Source: Desulfovirgula sp. (GTDB lineage: Bacteria; Bacillota; Desulfotomaculia; Desulfotomaculales; Desulfovirgulaceae). From it: 38,206 nt of DNA. Position 1 is the first letter of the stretch. Each line of letters starts with the position of its first letter. The notes beneath the pieces are model-generated. The model did no database searches and had not been told where the DNA came from. It was given only the letters and a program-made list of their open reading frames with translations. The translations under genes and the position numbers were made by a program. Location of the stretch: assembly GCA_020725525.1 (NCBI GenBank), contig DYEX01000130.1, forward strand, positions 1 through 38,206, read 5' to 3'. Positions 24,424-31,902 of this stretch are shown piece after piece.

Positions 24424-25061
24424 AAACAGTCACCTTAACCATAGATGGCCGGACCGTGCAGGCGCGGGAAGGGGAAAAACTGCTCTGGGCGGCCCTGGAA
24501 AACGGCATCTACATCCCCAACCTTTGCGCCATTCCCGGAGTAAAACACCCGGCTGCCGCCTGCCGGTTGTGCTTTGTGGAGATCGAAGGCTACCCGCGCC
24601 CGGTAACTGCCTGCACCGAGCCGGTAGTGGAAGGGATGGTGGTGTCCACCCGCAGCCCGCGGGTGGACCGCCTGGTGTACACGGCCTTTGAGCTCCTTTT
24701 GTCCAATCACCGCCTGGATTGCGCCAGCTGCCCCCGCAACCGCTCCTGCGAATTACAAAGGATTGCCCGGGAACGCCGCTTCTCCCTGCGGGTGAAACGG
24801 CTGAGAAAGCTGGAACGGAATCTGCAGGTGGACGACTCCAGCCCGGTAGTGCGCTACGACCCCGGCAAGTGTGTCCTCTGCGGGCGGTGTGTATGGGCCT
24901 GCCGGGAAAAAGGCACCGGAGTGCTGGGTTTTGCCCGGCGGGGGTTTGAGCGCAAAGTAACCACCTTTGGGGATGTTCCCCTTGGCCAATCGGGCTGTAA
25001 CGGTTGCGGCGAATGTACCAGAGTTTGCCCCGTGGGTGCCCTGACGGGGAAGGAAGCCTGA
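24420..25061 (+). CDS. FeS subunit equivalent to the N-terminal part of NuoG/HndD (HoxU-like)
   Basis: The 213-residue protein has a plant-type [2Fe-2S] domain (NLCAIPGVKHPAAACRLC, then TACTEP), the His-ligated [4Fe-4S] site (SNHRLDCASCPRNRSC), and two further [4Fe-4S] motifs (CVLCGRCVWACREKG, CNGCGECTRVCPVGAL). That is the electron-entry wire of NuoG, HoxU or the N-terminus of [FeFe] hydrogenase HndD/HydA, but the chain stops where the catalytic domain would begin. It is therefore a HoxU-like connector rather than a hydrogenase. The catalytic partner must be encoded elsewhere. Confidence 0.92.
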   Translation: MKTVTLTIDGRTVQAREGEKLLWAALENGIYIPNLCAIPGVKHPAAACRLCFVEIEGYPRPVTACTEPVVEGMVVSTRSPRVDRLVYTAFELLLSNHRLDCASCPRNRSCELQRIARERRFSLRVKRLRKLERNLQVDDSSPVVRYDPGKCVLCGRCVWACREKGTGVLGFARRGFERKVTTFGDVPLGQSGCNGCGECTRVCPVGALTGKEA

Positions 25062-25187
25062 TCTTCTCAATTTGAGATCAATGCCGGAAGTGCCAAATTT
25101 AGCGGCAATGCTGGCAAAGTTTACCCCGTCGTCGCATAATGAGATGGCTATCCGTTTCGGTTTGAGATAGATGGCTGAAAATTTTGC

Positions 25188-25220
25188 AGCAGGAAGTGCT
25201 TACTTCCTGCTTTATTTTTT
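25188..25220 (+). terminator. Terminator of the diaphorase operon
   Basis: The stem AGCAGGAAGT and ACTTCCTGCT (10 bp, GCTT loop) is followed by TTATTTTTT. Confidence 0.9.
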
Positions 25221-25286
25221 CCAGTAGCCGTGATAGCACAGATCTTGCCGCATATTCCGTGCGCCTGCCAGCATTTACATAAAGTC

Positions 25287-25301
25287 TGGCATAACTCTTG
25301 C
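25287..25301 (+). promoter_or_regulatory. Sigma-54 (RpoN) -24/-12 promoter for the kor operon
   Basis: The sequence TGGCATAACTCTTGC matches the RpoN consensus (TGGCAC...TTGC) with exactly 10 bases between the invariant GG and GC. Transcription would start near 25313, about 30 bases before korD. A TATAAT at 25305-25310 has no acceptable -35 and is probably incidental, though a SigA start cannot be excluded. Confidence 0.65.
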
Positions 25302-25343
25302 GAGTATAATCAAGTAGAAGTTGAACCGCGCGAGGTGATAGTA

Positions 25344-25565
25344 ATGGCTGAGGCTTTAGCTATTCCACGGGCTATAAAAATACAGGTGCGGCAAGGCTGG
25401 TGCAAGGGGTGCGGGATTTGCGTCGCCCTTTGCCCCAAGGAAGTGCTCTCCCTGGATGGTTCGGGCAAGGTTGCGGTGGTAAATCCCGATCGCTGCGTTG
25501 GCTGCGGCCGGTGTGAAATCCACTGCCCGGACTTTGCCATCGGCATAGAGGTGAAGGAACAATGA
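25344..25565 (+). CDS. korD: 2-oxoacid:ferredoxin oxidoreductase delta (ferredoxin) subunit
   Basis: This 73-residue 2x[4Fe-4S] ferredoxin (CKGCGICVALCPKEVL and CVGCGRCEIHCPDFAI) is the electron carrier subunit of the Kor complex. The ATG at 25344 has GAGGTG upstream; a longer frame to 25230 would cross the promoter. Its stop overlaps korA as ATGA. Confidence 0.94.
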   Translation: MAEALAIPRAIKIQVRQGWCKGCGICVALCPKEVLSLDGSGKVAVVNPDRCVGCGRCEIHCPDFAIGIEVKEQ

Positions 25566-26722
25566 GCGATGTGGTGGAAATGGCCCGCCTGATGCAGGGC
25601 AACGAGGCTGTGGTGGAAGGGGCCCTGGCGGCCGGGGTGCGTTTTTTTGCCGGCTACCCCATCACCCCCTCCACAGAGATTGCCGAGCTGATGGCTGAGC
25701 GCCTGCCCGGGTTAGGCGGTAAGTTCATCCAAATGGAAGATGAGATCGCCAGTATGGCCGCGGTAATCGGTGCTTCCCTGGCCGGGGTGAAGGCCCTTAC
25801 GGCCACCAGCGGGCCGGGCTTTTCGCTGAAGCAGGAAAACATCGGCTATGCGGCTATGGCTGAAATTCCCTGCGTGATTGTCAATGTACAGCGCTGGGGT
25901 CCCAGTACGGGTATTCCCACCGCCCCGGCCCAGGGGGATGTGATGCAGGCCAGGTGGGGAACCCACGGCGATCACCCGGTTATCGTCCTCTGCCCTGCCT
26001 CGGTGCGGGAAGCGTACATGCTGGCCATCCGGGCGGTGAATCTATCGGAAAAGTACCGGGTACCGGTGATCCTGCTCATGGACGAAGTGATCGGTCACAT
26101 GCGGGAACGGGTGATTCTGCCCCGGGCCGGGGAAGTGGAGGTAATTGAGCGTAAAAAGCCGGCGGTGGAGCCGAAAGATTATTACCCCTACCGCCCAGGC
26201 GATGACGGCGTGCCGCCCATGGCCAACTTCGGAGATGGTTACCGTTACCACGTAACGGGGCTGGTGCACGATGAAAAAGGCAATCCCACCACCGACCCTC
26301 AGGTTGCCGAAAATCTAATTCTGAGGCTGCACCGGAAAATTTACGATCATCTGGATGATGTGATTACCGTAGAGGGCTATCAGCTGGAGGATGCGGAGGT
26401 AGTTGTGGTTGCTTATGGTGCGGTGGCCAGATCGGCTAAACGGGCGGTCAAGGATGCCCGGGCGGCGGGTATCAAGGCGGGGCTGTTCCGGCCGGTAACC
26501 ATCTGGCCCTTCCCGGAAAAAGAGGTAGCGGAGCTTGCCCGGCAGGCCCGGGCCGTCATTGTCGCCGAAATGAACCTGGGCCAGCTCAAAGGAGAAGTGG
26601 AGCGGGCAGTGCAGGGCCGGGTGAGGGTGACGGGGGTTAACCGGCTGAACGGGGAACTGATCACCTTTGACGAAATCCTGTCCGCCATCAAGGAGGTGAC
26701 AACGGATGCTCAGTCAGGTTGA
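25562..26722 (+). CDS. korA: 2-oxoglutarate:ferredoxin oxidoreductase alpha subunit
   Basis: The 386-residue alpha subunit carries the domain I/II motif FFAGYPITPSTEIAELMAERLP and SGPGFSLKQENIGYAAMAEIPCV, typical of KorA/VorB, with the long insert ending in PYRPGDDGVPPMANFGDGYRYHVTGL. Kor oxidises 2-oxoglutarate plus CoA to succinyl-CoA, CO2 and reduced ferredoxin. The substrate 2-oxoglutarate is inferred from the D-A-B-C gene order and from the nearby isocitrate dehydrogenase and aconitase; a branched-chain 2-oxoacid enzyme (Vor) has similar sequence and remains possible. Confidence 0.9.
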   Translation: MSDVVEMARLMQGNEAVVEGALAAGVRFFAGYPITPSTEIAELMAERLPGLGGKFIQMEDEIASMAAVIGASLAGVKALTATSGPGFSLKQENIGYAAMAEIPCVIVNVQRWGPSTGIPTAPAQGDVMQARWGTHGDHPVIVLCPASVREAYMLAIRAVNLSEKYRVPVILLMDEVIGHMRERVILPRAGEVEVIERKKPAVEPKDYYPYRPGDDGVPPMANFGDGYRYHVTGLVHDEKGNPTTDPQVAENLILRLHRKIYDHLDDVITVEGYQLEDAEVVVVAYGAVARSAKRAVKDARAAGIKAGLFRPVTIWPFPEKEVAELARQARAVIVAEMNLGQLKGEVERAVQGRVRVTGVNRLNGELITFDEILSAIKEVTTDAQSG

Positions 26723-27527
26723 ATCCCACCTGCGGTCTGACCGGTTTCCCCATATCTGGTGTCCCGGTTGCGGCAACGGCATAGTTCTATCGGCGCTGGT
26801 CAGGGCCATTGAAGAGCTGGGGTACGACCCGGACAAAACCGTGGTGGTTTCCGGCATCGGCTGTTCTTCCCGGGCGGCGGGTTATCTGGATTTCAACACC
26901 CTGCATACCACCCACGGGCGGGCGCTGGCCTTTGCCACCGGTATCAAACTGGCCAGGCCTGAACTGGATGTCTTTGTCTTGATGGGAGACGGCGACGCCA
27001 CAGCCATCGGCGGCAATCACTTTATACACGCTGCCAGGCGCAATATAGACCTCACGGCCATCATTTTTAACAACAGCATCTATGGTATGACCGGGGGGCA
27101 ATATTCACCCCTCACTCCTCCCGGCAAAAGGGCAACTACCGCCCCCTACGGGAATATAGAGCGAAGCTTTGATATTGCCGAACTGGCTAAAGGTGCCGGC
27201 GCCACCTATGTGGCCCGGGCCACCACCTATCATGCCACCATGCTGGAAAAATTGATTGTGGCCGGAGCCAGAAACAAGGGCTTCAGCGTCATTGAGGCCA
27301 TCACCGCCTGTCCGGTGGGTTACGGGCGGCGCAACAAAATGGGCAACGGGTTGCAAATGCTTCTCTGGCAGAAGGAACAAGCGGTAACGGTGAAACAGGC
27401 GGAAAAAATGAGCCCGGAGGAGCTGCAGGATAAAATAATCATTGGTGAGTTGTACAGGGGGGAAGCTCCCGAATACACCGCCATGTACGAAGAAATCATT
27501 GCCAGGACAAAGGGCAAAAACCAGTGA
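26706..27527 (+). CDS. korB: 2-oxoglutarate:ferredoxin oxidoreductase beta (TPP-binding) subunit
   Basis: This 273-residue TPP-binding subunit has WCPGCGNGIVLSAL at the N-terminus and the metal/TPP motif GDGDATAIGGNHFIHAARRN, followed by NNSIYGMTGGQYSPLTP. It lacks the extra C-terminal ferredoxin-like parts of pyruvate enzymes, as is usual in four-subunit Kor. It overlaps korA by 17 bp. The catalytic centre of the complex is formed with KorA. Confidence 0.93.
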   Translation: MLSQVESHLRSDRFPHIWCPGCGNGIVLSALVRAIEELGYDPDKTVVVSGIGCSSRAAGYLDFNTLHTTHGRALAFATGIKLARPELDVFVLMGDGDATAIGGNHFIHAARRNIDLTAIIFNNSIYGMTGGQYSPLTPPGKRATTAPYGNIERSFDIAELAKGAGATYVARATTYHATMLEKLIVAGARNKGFSVIEAITACPVGYGRRNKMGNGLQMLLWQKEQAVTVKQAEKMSPEELQDKIIIGELYRGEAPEYTAMYEEIIARTKGKNQ

Positions 27528-27550
27528 GAGAAAAAAAGGAGATGATTAAA

Positions 27551-28108
27551 ATGCCCAGAACGATAGAATTCAGGTTGAGCGGTTCGGGTGGCCAGGGCCT
27601 GATCCTGGCGGGCGTTATCTTAGCCGATGCGGCCATCCGGGAGGGCAAAAACGCCGTGCAGGCCCAGTCCTACGGTCCGGAAGCCCGGGGTGGCGCCAGC
27701 AAGGCGGAAGTGATTATCAGTGACGGTGAAATTGATTACCCCAAAGTGGTCTTGCCCGATGTAGTCCTGGCCATGAGCCAGGATGCGGCCGATAAATATG
27801 CCGGGAAAGTCAAAAAGGGCGGCCTGCTGATTGTGGATAACACATACGTGAAAAATGTGCCGCCCACTCCCGCCCGGGTGTACGGCTTCCCCATTAGCCG
27901 CCTGGCCCGGGAAAAGGTGGGCAAGGAACTGGTGGCCAATATAGTGGCGCTGGGTATGCTGGCCGGGCTGACCGGTGCTGTCTCCCGCCAGACCCTGGAG
28001 CAGGCCCTTTTGTCGCGCATCCCCAGGGGTACAGAGTCTTTGAATCTGAAGGCGCTGGAGCTGGGATTTGAAATGGCTAAAACCTTTTCGGTAAAGGTTC
28101 CTGCTTAA
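27551..28108 (+). CDS. korC: 2-oxoglutarate:ferredoxin oxidoreductase gamma subunit
   Basis: The 185-residue gamma subunit binds CoA and completes the Kor complex. Diagnostic motifs are FRLSGSGGQGLILAGVILADAA and QSYGPEARGGASKAEVIIS. The ATG at 27551 has AAAGGAG about ten bases before it; the in-frame GTG at 27524 and ATG at 27542 are less well placed. It is the last gene of korDABC. Confidence 0.93.
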   Translation: MPRTIEFRLSGSGGQGLILAGVILADAAIREGKNAVQAQSYGPEARGGASKAEVIISDGEIDYPKVVLPDVVLAMSQDAADKYAGKVKKGGLLIVDNTYVKNVPPTPARVYGFPISRLAREKVGKELVANIVALGMLAGLTGAVSRQTLEQALLSRIPRGTESLNLKALELGFEMAKTFSVKVPA

Positions 28109-28318
28109 AATGAGGTTGTTTTGGATGGGAGCACATTTCCGGGAGATTAATTACCTGTTAGAAACTGCCAGAGGGAAAATGCTTCCGGTGCAGAAGGAAT
28201 GAATAGGACTGTAATTGATACTGTCGCCAATCCGGGGGAAGATTTCCTTCCGGCTGCTTTTGCGGCAGTTTCTTATTACGGCTGAATTGGGCCACGAGAG
28301 TCATCGGGGGAAAAAAGA
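28109..28318 (+). other. Structured intergenic region before the MFS gene
   Basis: A 10-bp perfectly complementary pair (AGAAACTGCC at 28160-28169 and GGCAGTTTCT at 28264-28273) encloses about 95 bases containing a CCGG..AAG/CTTCCGG hairpin (28231-28254). An alternative small hairpin (GCTGC, TTTT, GCGGC) overlaps the right arm and is followed by AGTTTCTTATT, a weak terminator. Competing folds are possible, but with one copy I cannot call it a riboswitch. Confidence 0.35.
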
Positions 28319-29533
28319 TTGCTATGGAAGAAAAACTTATACGTCCTGTGCCTGACCCAGTTTCTGGTCATGTCTTCAATGCAGCTGATCATGCCTTTTC
28401 TTCCCTTCTATATTGAGAAACTGGGCGTTACAGAACCAGGAGACGTAACCGTCTGGACGGGTATCATTGCCTCGGCCAATTTTCTGGCTTCGGCCATTAT
28501 GTCCCCGGTGTGGGGGAATATGACGGATCGCCTTGGGTGTAAAATTATGGTTCTGCGTTCACTGGTTGCCCTGGCGACATTTGCCGTCTTTTTAAGCCTG
28601 GCGCAGAATGTTTACCAGTTTACGGCTATTCGGGCTTTGATGGGGGCCTTCAGTGGCTTCAATGCGGCAGCCATTGCCTTGGTGGCAGTAAATACACCCG
28701 AAGAGCACCTGGGTTATGCCCTTGGACTTTTGCAGACGGCCCAGGTGGCGGGAACCATAACAGGCCCCCTGTTCGGTGGAATAATAGCCAGCCTTTACGG
28801 ATACCATCAGGTTTTCCATTTGATTACCCTGATTAACGCCCTGGCAGCGATAATGGTATATGGTTTGATCAGGGAAAATTTTTGCCCTGGCTGCACCGTA
28901 CGGCATATTCACAATCCGGCGGAGGAAAGTGGATCTTCCCCCGGACAAACCCCTCTCTGGGTTGTTTTTGTCGTTATTTTCGTTGCCCAGCTGTCCGTAC
29001 GCATTGTGGAACCAATGGTACCTATCTTTGTGAAATCCTTATACCAGGATGAGCGCTTTCTGTCCTTAATCGCCGGGATAATCATTGCTTCCACGGGTGT
29101 GGCCAATGTGCTGGGAGCCCCTGTGCTGGGGCGTCGCAGTGACAGATCCGGCTATAAGTTAACCCTGGTGCTGTCCCTTACCGGTGCGGGTTTTCTGTAT
29201 CTGGCCCAAACTCTGGCCAGTTCCCCCTGGCAACTGGGCATTTTAAGATTTCTCCTGGGCTTTTGCATGGCGGGCATTTTCCCGTCCGCCAATGCCATAG
29301 TGGGGCACCTTTTCCCGAGGGAAAAGCGGGGGAAGGCCTATGGCATAATTTCCAGTGCCACTTTTTTGGGCAATTTTGCCGGGCCGCTGACCGGAGGATT
29401 GATTGCCGCCCGGTTTAGTGTGCATGCTGTTTTCCCGGTTACCGGTGCACTGTTACTGATCAATGCGGTGTGGGTGGTTAAATCCCTGGTGGAACCCAGA
29501 AAAATTTTTAACCCCGGACAGCAGGAAAATTAA
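28319..29533 (+). CDS. MFS transporter, DHA1-type exporter
   Basis: This 404-residue protein has 12 predicted membrane helices and the MFS motif A in the first cytoplasmic loop (PVWGNMTDRLGCK) with an equivalent in the second half (VLGRRSDRSGYK). The motif-C-like GLLQTAQVAGTITGPLFGG in helix 5 is typical of drug/H+ antiporters of the 12-TM group (Bmr/MdtG-like). It is an inner-membrane exporter of unknown substrate. The TTG at 28319 follows GGGGG at suitable distance. It stands between the kor operon and the carboxylate genes and may not belong to either. Confidence 0.85.
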   Translation: MLWKKNLYVLCLTQFLVMSSMQLIMPFLPFYIEKLGVTEPGDVTVWTGIIASANFLASAIMSPVWGNMTDRLGCKIMVLRSLVALATFAVFLSLAQNVYQFTAIRALMGAFSGFNAAAIALVAVNTPEEHLGYALGLLQTAQVAGTITGPLFGGIIASLYGYHQVFHLITLINALAAIMVYGLIRENFCPGCTVRHIHNPAEESGSSPGQTPLWVVFVVIFVAQLSVRIVEPMVPIFVKSLYQDERFLSLIAGIIIASTGVANVLGAPVLGRRSDRSGYKLTLVLSLTGAGFLYLAQTLASSPWQLGILRFLLGFCMAGIFPSANAIVGHLFPREKRGKAYGIISSATFLGNFAGPLTGGLIAARFSVHAVFPVTGALLLINAVWVVKSLVEPRKIFNPGQQEN

Positions 29534-29625
29534 ATATTTATGTCGAATACTCAACCCACTTGGTTTTCAAAAAATTTGCAACAGTGACTTTTATGCTTGC
29601 AGCGGGATAGTATGGAGGCTTGAAG

Positions 29626-29958
29626 GTGAAAAAGACGGTGTTTGTGGCCGGCCATGCCAGTCTTCCCCAGGGCATGGCGGCCAAGGGTATATATGGTACC
29701 CTGGCCATTGTTGCGGAAATTGATCGCAAGTACGGCGTTATTGTGCAGGCATCCTGCACACTGGTTACTCCGCTGGCACAGGAGTATATCAGATCAATTC
29801 TGGTGGGACATAGCCTGCTGGAAGGGATAGAAGAACCAATCCAGCAAATTAAGGAGTGCTATCACGGGGCGGCGCAGAATGCCCTGATTGCCGCCCTTAA
29901 GGACTTGTACCGGACTTACCTGAGCGGTTCCGGGCAGGCAAGTCAAAAGGCCAGGTAG
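29626..29958 (+). CDS. DUF3870 protein
   Basis: A 110-residue cytosolic protein, with KTVFVAGHASLPQGMAAKGIYGTLAIVAEID at the N-terminus and ASCTLVTPLAQEYIRSILVGHSL in the middle, which is the pattern of the uncharacterised DUF3870 family. The GTG at 29626 has GGAGG seven bases upstream. From memory, members frequently neighbour carboxylate-metabolism or transporter genes; here it directly precedes the regulated leader of a TRAP transporter. No activity is known. Confidence 0.75.
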   Translation: MKKTVFVAGHASLPQGMAAKGIYGTLAIVAEIDRKYGVIVQASCTLVTPLAQEYIRSILVGHSLLEGIEEPIQQIKECYHGAAQNALIAALKDLYRTYLSGSGQASQKAR

Positions 29959-29970
29959 CGAAAAAAATAA

Positions 29971-30010
29971 AAAAAGCGTCTTTAAAACGAAAAAAGTGTC
30001 TTTAATAAAG
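29971..30010 (+). repeat. Two tandem 20-bp repeats upstream of the TRAP leader
   Basis: Two adjacent 20-bp units share AAAAAG(C/T)GTCTTTAA and match at 15 of 20 positions. The period is about two helical turns, and the repeats sit a few bases upstream of the leader RNA, so they are candidate activator or repressor sites. Both -10 and -35 of the TRAP promoter remain unclear in this AT-rich stretch. Confidence 0.5.
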
Positions 30011-30015
30011 TCCGT

Positions 30016-30112
30016 CAACTGTAATATCTACAATCGACCGAGCGATCGGGCGGTGCGAGTAGATAGGTAGCCAGTTGTACGCCGGGCGTCAACGGTTACC
30101 TATTTTTATTTT
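30016..30112 (+). promoter_or_regulatory. Candidate riboswitch/antiterminator leader, copy A (TRAP operon)
   Basis: Three nested stems are complementary: CAACTG (30016-30021) with CAGTTG (30072-30077); TATCTAC (30025-30031) with GTAGATA (30059-30065); ACCG (30037-30040) with CGGT (30051-30054). The outer right arms lie in the 5' half of a following terminator (ATAGGTAGCC 30063-30072, GGTTACCTAT 30094-30103, then TTTTATTTT), so the two folds exclude each other. The same architecture with compensatory changes occurs at 33253-33356. It resembles no riboswitch class that I can name. Confidence 0.7.
30063..30112 (+). terminator. Conditional terminator in the TRAP leader
   Basis: A long hairpin (ATAGGTAGCC with GGTTACCTAT, extended inward by GTTG/CAAC and ACG/CGT) is followed by TTTTATTTT. 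It ends 110 bp before dctP, so it is an attenuator, not the end of the previous gene alone. Confidence 0.8.
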
Positions 30113-30222
30113 CGGATTTTTGTTTTGGTTTTGACTTTTACTTATGTTCGCACAGGGGGGTGATGTTTGGGAAAAAGAGATACAAAGAAAAAACTTTAAT
30201 TATTTTGGAGGAGGTATCACAA

Positions 30223-31245
30223 ATGAGAAAGCGGAACTACTTGCTTTCCCTGTTAGCTTTGTTGACGTTGTTCACACTTTTACTGACAGGTTGTGGCGGC
30301 AAAAAAGAAGCGGCTCAAAACCAGTCTACTGAAAAAATAGTGGCTAAGTTCAGTCACGTTACTGCTCCGGGTACACCTAAGGGTCTTGCAGCGCAAAAGT
30401 TTGCGGACCTGGTAAAGGAGCGCACCAACGGGCGGGTAGAAATTCAGGTATTTCCGTCCTCCCAGTTGTATGGCGATAAAGACGAGTTTGAAGCCCTTCA
30501 AGCCAATAACGTCCAGTTTATCGCCCCATCCGCCGGTAAGTTAATCAGTTTCGACCAGCGTTTTCAGATCGGGGACATGCCTTTCCTGTTTAAAGATAAC
30601 CAGGGGGCGGCCAGATTTTGGGATAGTGAAGCAGGTAAGAAGTTGTTGCAAAGCCTGGAAAGCCAGGGCATGGTCGGTCTTACTGCCTGGCCCAACGGCA
30701 TGCGGCAGTTCATGAACAGCAAAAAGGAATTGAAAAAACCTGAGGATTTTAAAGGTCTGAAGTTCCGGATTCCCGCCGGTGGTGTATTGGTAGATATTTT
30801 CCAGGCACTGGGTGCGGGAACTGCCAATATTCCGTTTAGTGAAGTTTATACCGCCCTTCAACAAAAAGTTGTCGACGGAACTATTGCTACCTTTGATAAC
30901 ATAGAACACGAAAAATATGACGAAGTACTGAAATATCTTACTGTAGCCAATGTCAATAATCTTTCCTATATCGTGATTGCAAACAAACAATTTTGGGATG
31001 GCCTCCCACCGGATATTCGGGAAACTGTTGAACAGTGCCTGAAGGAAGCGACGGAATATGAGCGGCAACTGGCCGATCAGCTGGACCAGGAAAGCCTGGC
31101 TAAATTGAAGCAGAAAATCAAGGTGCACGAGTTAACTCCGGAGGAACGCCAGGCCTTCGTGGAGGCCATGCAGCCGGTATGGGCCAAGTACGAACCTGTC
31201 ATTGGTAAGGAGCTCTTTGAGGAAGCGAAAAAGTTGAATCAATAA
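30223..31245 (+). CDS. dctP: TRAP transporter solute-binding lipoprotein (DctP family)
   Basis: This 340-residue extracytoplasmic binding protein has a lipoprotein signal ending LLLTGC (Cys24), then the DctP fold: SHVTAPGTPKGLAAQKFADLVKERTNGRVEIQVFPSSQLYGDKDEFEAL, and the carboxylate-binding core around GLKFRIPAGGVLVDIFQALGA and PFSEVYTALQQKVVDGTIATFDN. The conserved Arg in FRIPAGG normally salt-bridges the substrate carboxylate. The ATG at 30223 has GGAGGAGG upstream; earlier in-frame starts lack it. With DctQ and DctM it imports an organic acid driven by Na+. Confidence 0.93.
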   Translation: MRKRNYLLSLLALLTLFTLLLTGCGGKKEAAQNQSTEKIVAKFSHVTAPGTPKGLAAQKFADLVKERTNGRVEIQVFPSSQLYGDKDEFEALQANNVQFIAPSAGKLISFDQRFQIGDMPFLFKDNQGAARFWDSEAGKKLLQSLESQGMVGLTAWPNGMRQFMNSKKELKKPEDFKGLKFRIPAGGVLVDIFQALGAGTANIPFSEVYTALQQKVVDGTIATFDNIEHEKYDEVLKYLTVANVNNLSYIVIANKQFWDGLPPDIRETVEQCLKEATEYERQLADQLDQESLAKLKQKIKVHELTPEERQAFVEAMQPVWAKYEPVIGKELFEEAKKLNQ

Positions 31246-31282
31246 GTTTTCAGCCCTGAGAAGGGTTTAGTGCGGGAGGTTT

Positions 31283-31308
31283 CGGGTGTACCATAAACGG
31301 TGCACCCG
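31283..31308 (+). other. Intercistronic hairpin between dctP and dctQ
   Basis: The stem CGGGTGTACC and GGTGCACCCG (10 bp, one T-G pair, six-base loop) has no T-tract. In TRAP and ABC operons such hairpins protect the upstream binding-protein mRNA, allowing more binding protein than membrane subunits. Confidence 0.6.
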
Positions 31309-31344
31309 GGTTCCCCCGGTTTTAACGGGTGAAGGGGGGAAAAT

Positions 31345-31902
31345 ATGAGCCGTCTCCAGCGTATTTATTCCGCCTTCGAGGAGGCCATTGCCGGTATCTT
31401 TTTCTTTGCGGGAGTAACCCTGATCTTTTACGGGGTAATCAGCCGCTATGTGTTTAAAAACCCCCTGTTTTGGGTGGACGAGATTTCTACTTATATACTC
31501 GTCTGGGGGTGTATTCTGGGTTGGAGCATCGCCCAGCGGGACGGGCGTCACATCCGGGTTAGTCTTTTGTACAATTATATGCCGTCAAAGGTACAACGCT
31601 ATGTGAGTATCTTTGCCAGCATTGCCAGCATTTTGTTCTGCCTGTTCCTGACTTACCTGGGATACATTTTGGAAACCAAATACCTGCATACAGGACAGCG
31701 GTCCTTAAATACGCAGTTTCCCTTGTGGGCGGTGTACTTTTTTGTTCCCATTGCTGCTTTTATGCTTTGCATCCGGTATATTGAAGAGTTGTACCACCTT
31801 TTAAAAAATGGGGGAAAGGACAGGCCGGTGGCAGGGTCCGGGGAAACCGAGGATGGACAGAAAGGAGTAATGTCGCATCATGGAGGCAGCCCTACTCTTT
31901 AG
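31345..31902 (+). CDS. dctQ: TRAP transporter small permease subunit (DctQ)
   Basis: The 185-residue membrane protein has four transmembrane helices (about 15-37, 47-65, 87-108 and 124-147) and the DctQ motif LFWVDEISTYILVWGCILGWSIAQRDGRHIRV. The C-terminal tail is hydrophilic. It starts at an ATG with AAGGGGGGAA before it and overlaps dctM by 23 bp. Confidence 0.92.
   Translation: MSRLQRIYSAFEEAIAGIFFFAGVTLIFYGVISRYVFKNPLFWVDEISTYILVWGCILGWSIAQRDGRHIRVSLLYNYMPSKVQRYVSIFASIASILFCLFLTYLGYILETKYLHTGQRSLNTQFPLWAVYFFVPIAAFMLCIRYIEELYHLLKNGGKDRPVAGSGETEDGQKGVMSHHGGSPTL

Larger units (their letters stand above)
25062..25343. other. Intergenic region between the diaphorase and kor operons
   Basis: It holds imperfect inverted and direct repeats upstream (CTCAATTTGAG near 25067-25077; GCAATGCTGGC and TCAATGCCGG; AGATGGCT and AGATGGCTG), the terminator at 25188-25220 and the sigma-54-like promoter at 25287-25301. 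The repeats could be sites for an enhancer-binding activator, which is not encoded here. Confidence 0.4.

Noticed and set aside
25230-25343. Longer N-terminus for KorD
   Set aside because: It would span the -24/-12 promoter and is not ferredoxin-like; the ATG at 25344 has a proper ribosome site.
28141-28280. Resemblance to a cobalamin riboswitch (GGGAA, CCGGTGCA, ACTGTAA) before the MFS gene
   Set aside because: The pieces are out of usual context and the defining B12 box (GCCACTG and AGCCAGGAGACCTGCC-like) is absent.
30060-30103. GEMM (c-di-GMP-I) riboswitch, suggested by GGTAG...GGTTACC in leader A
   Set aside because: The conserved first half (CACGCACAGGGCAAACC-like) and the GNRA tetraloop receptor are missing, and leader B does not share it.
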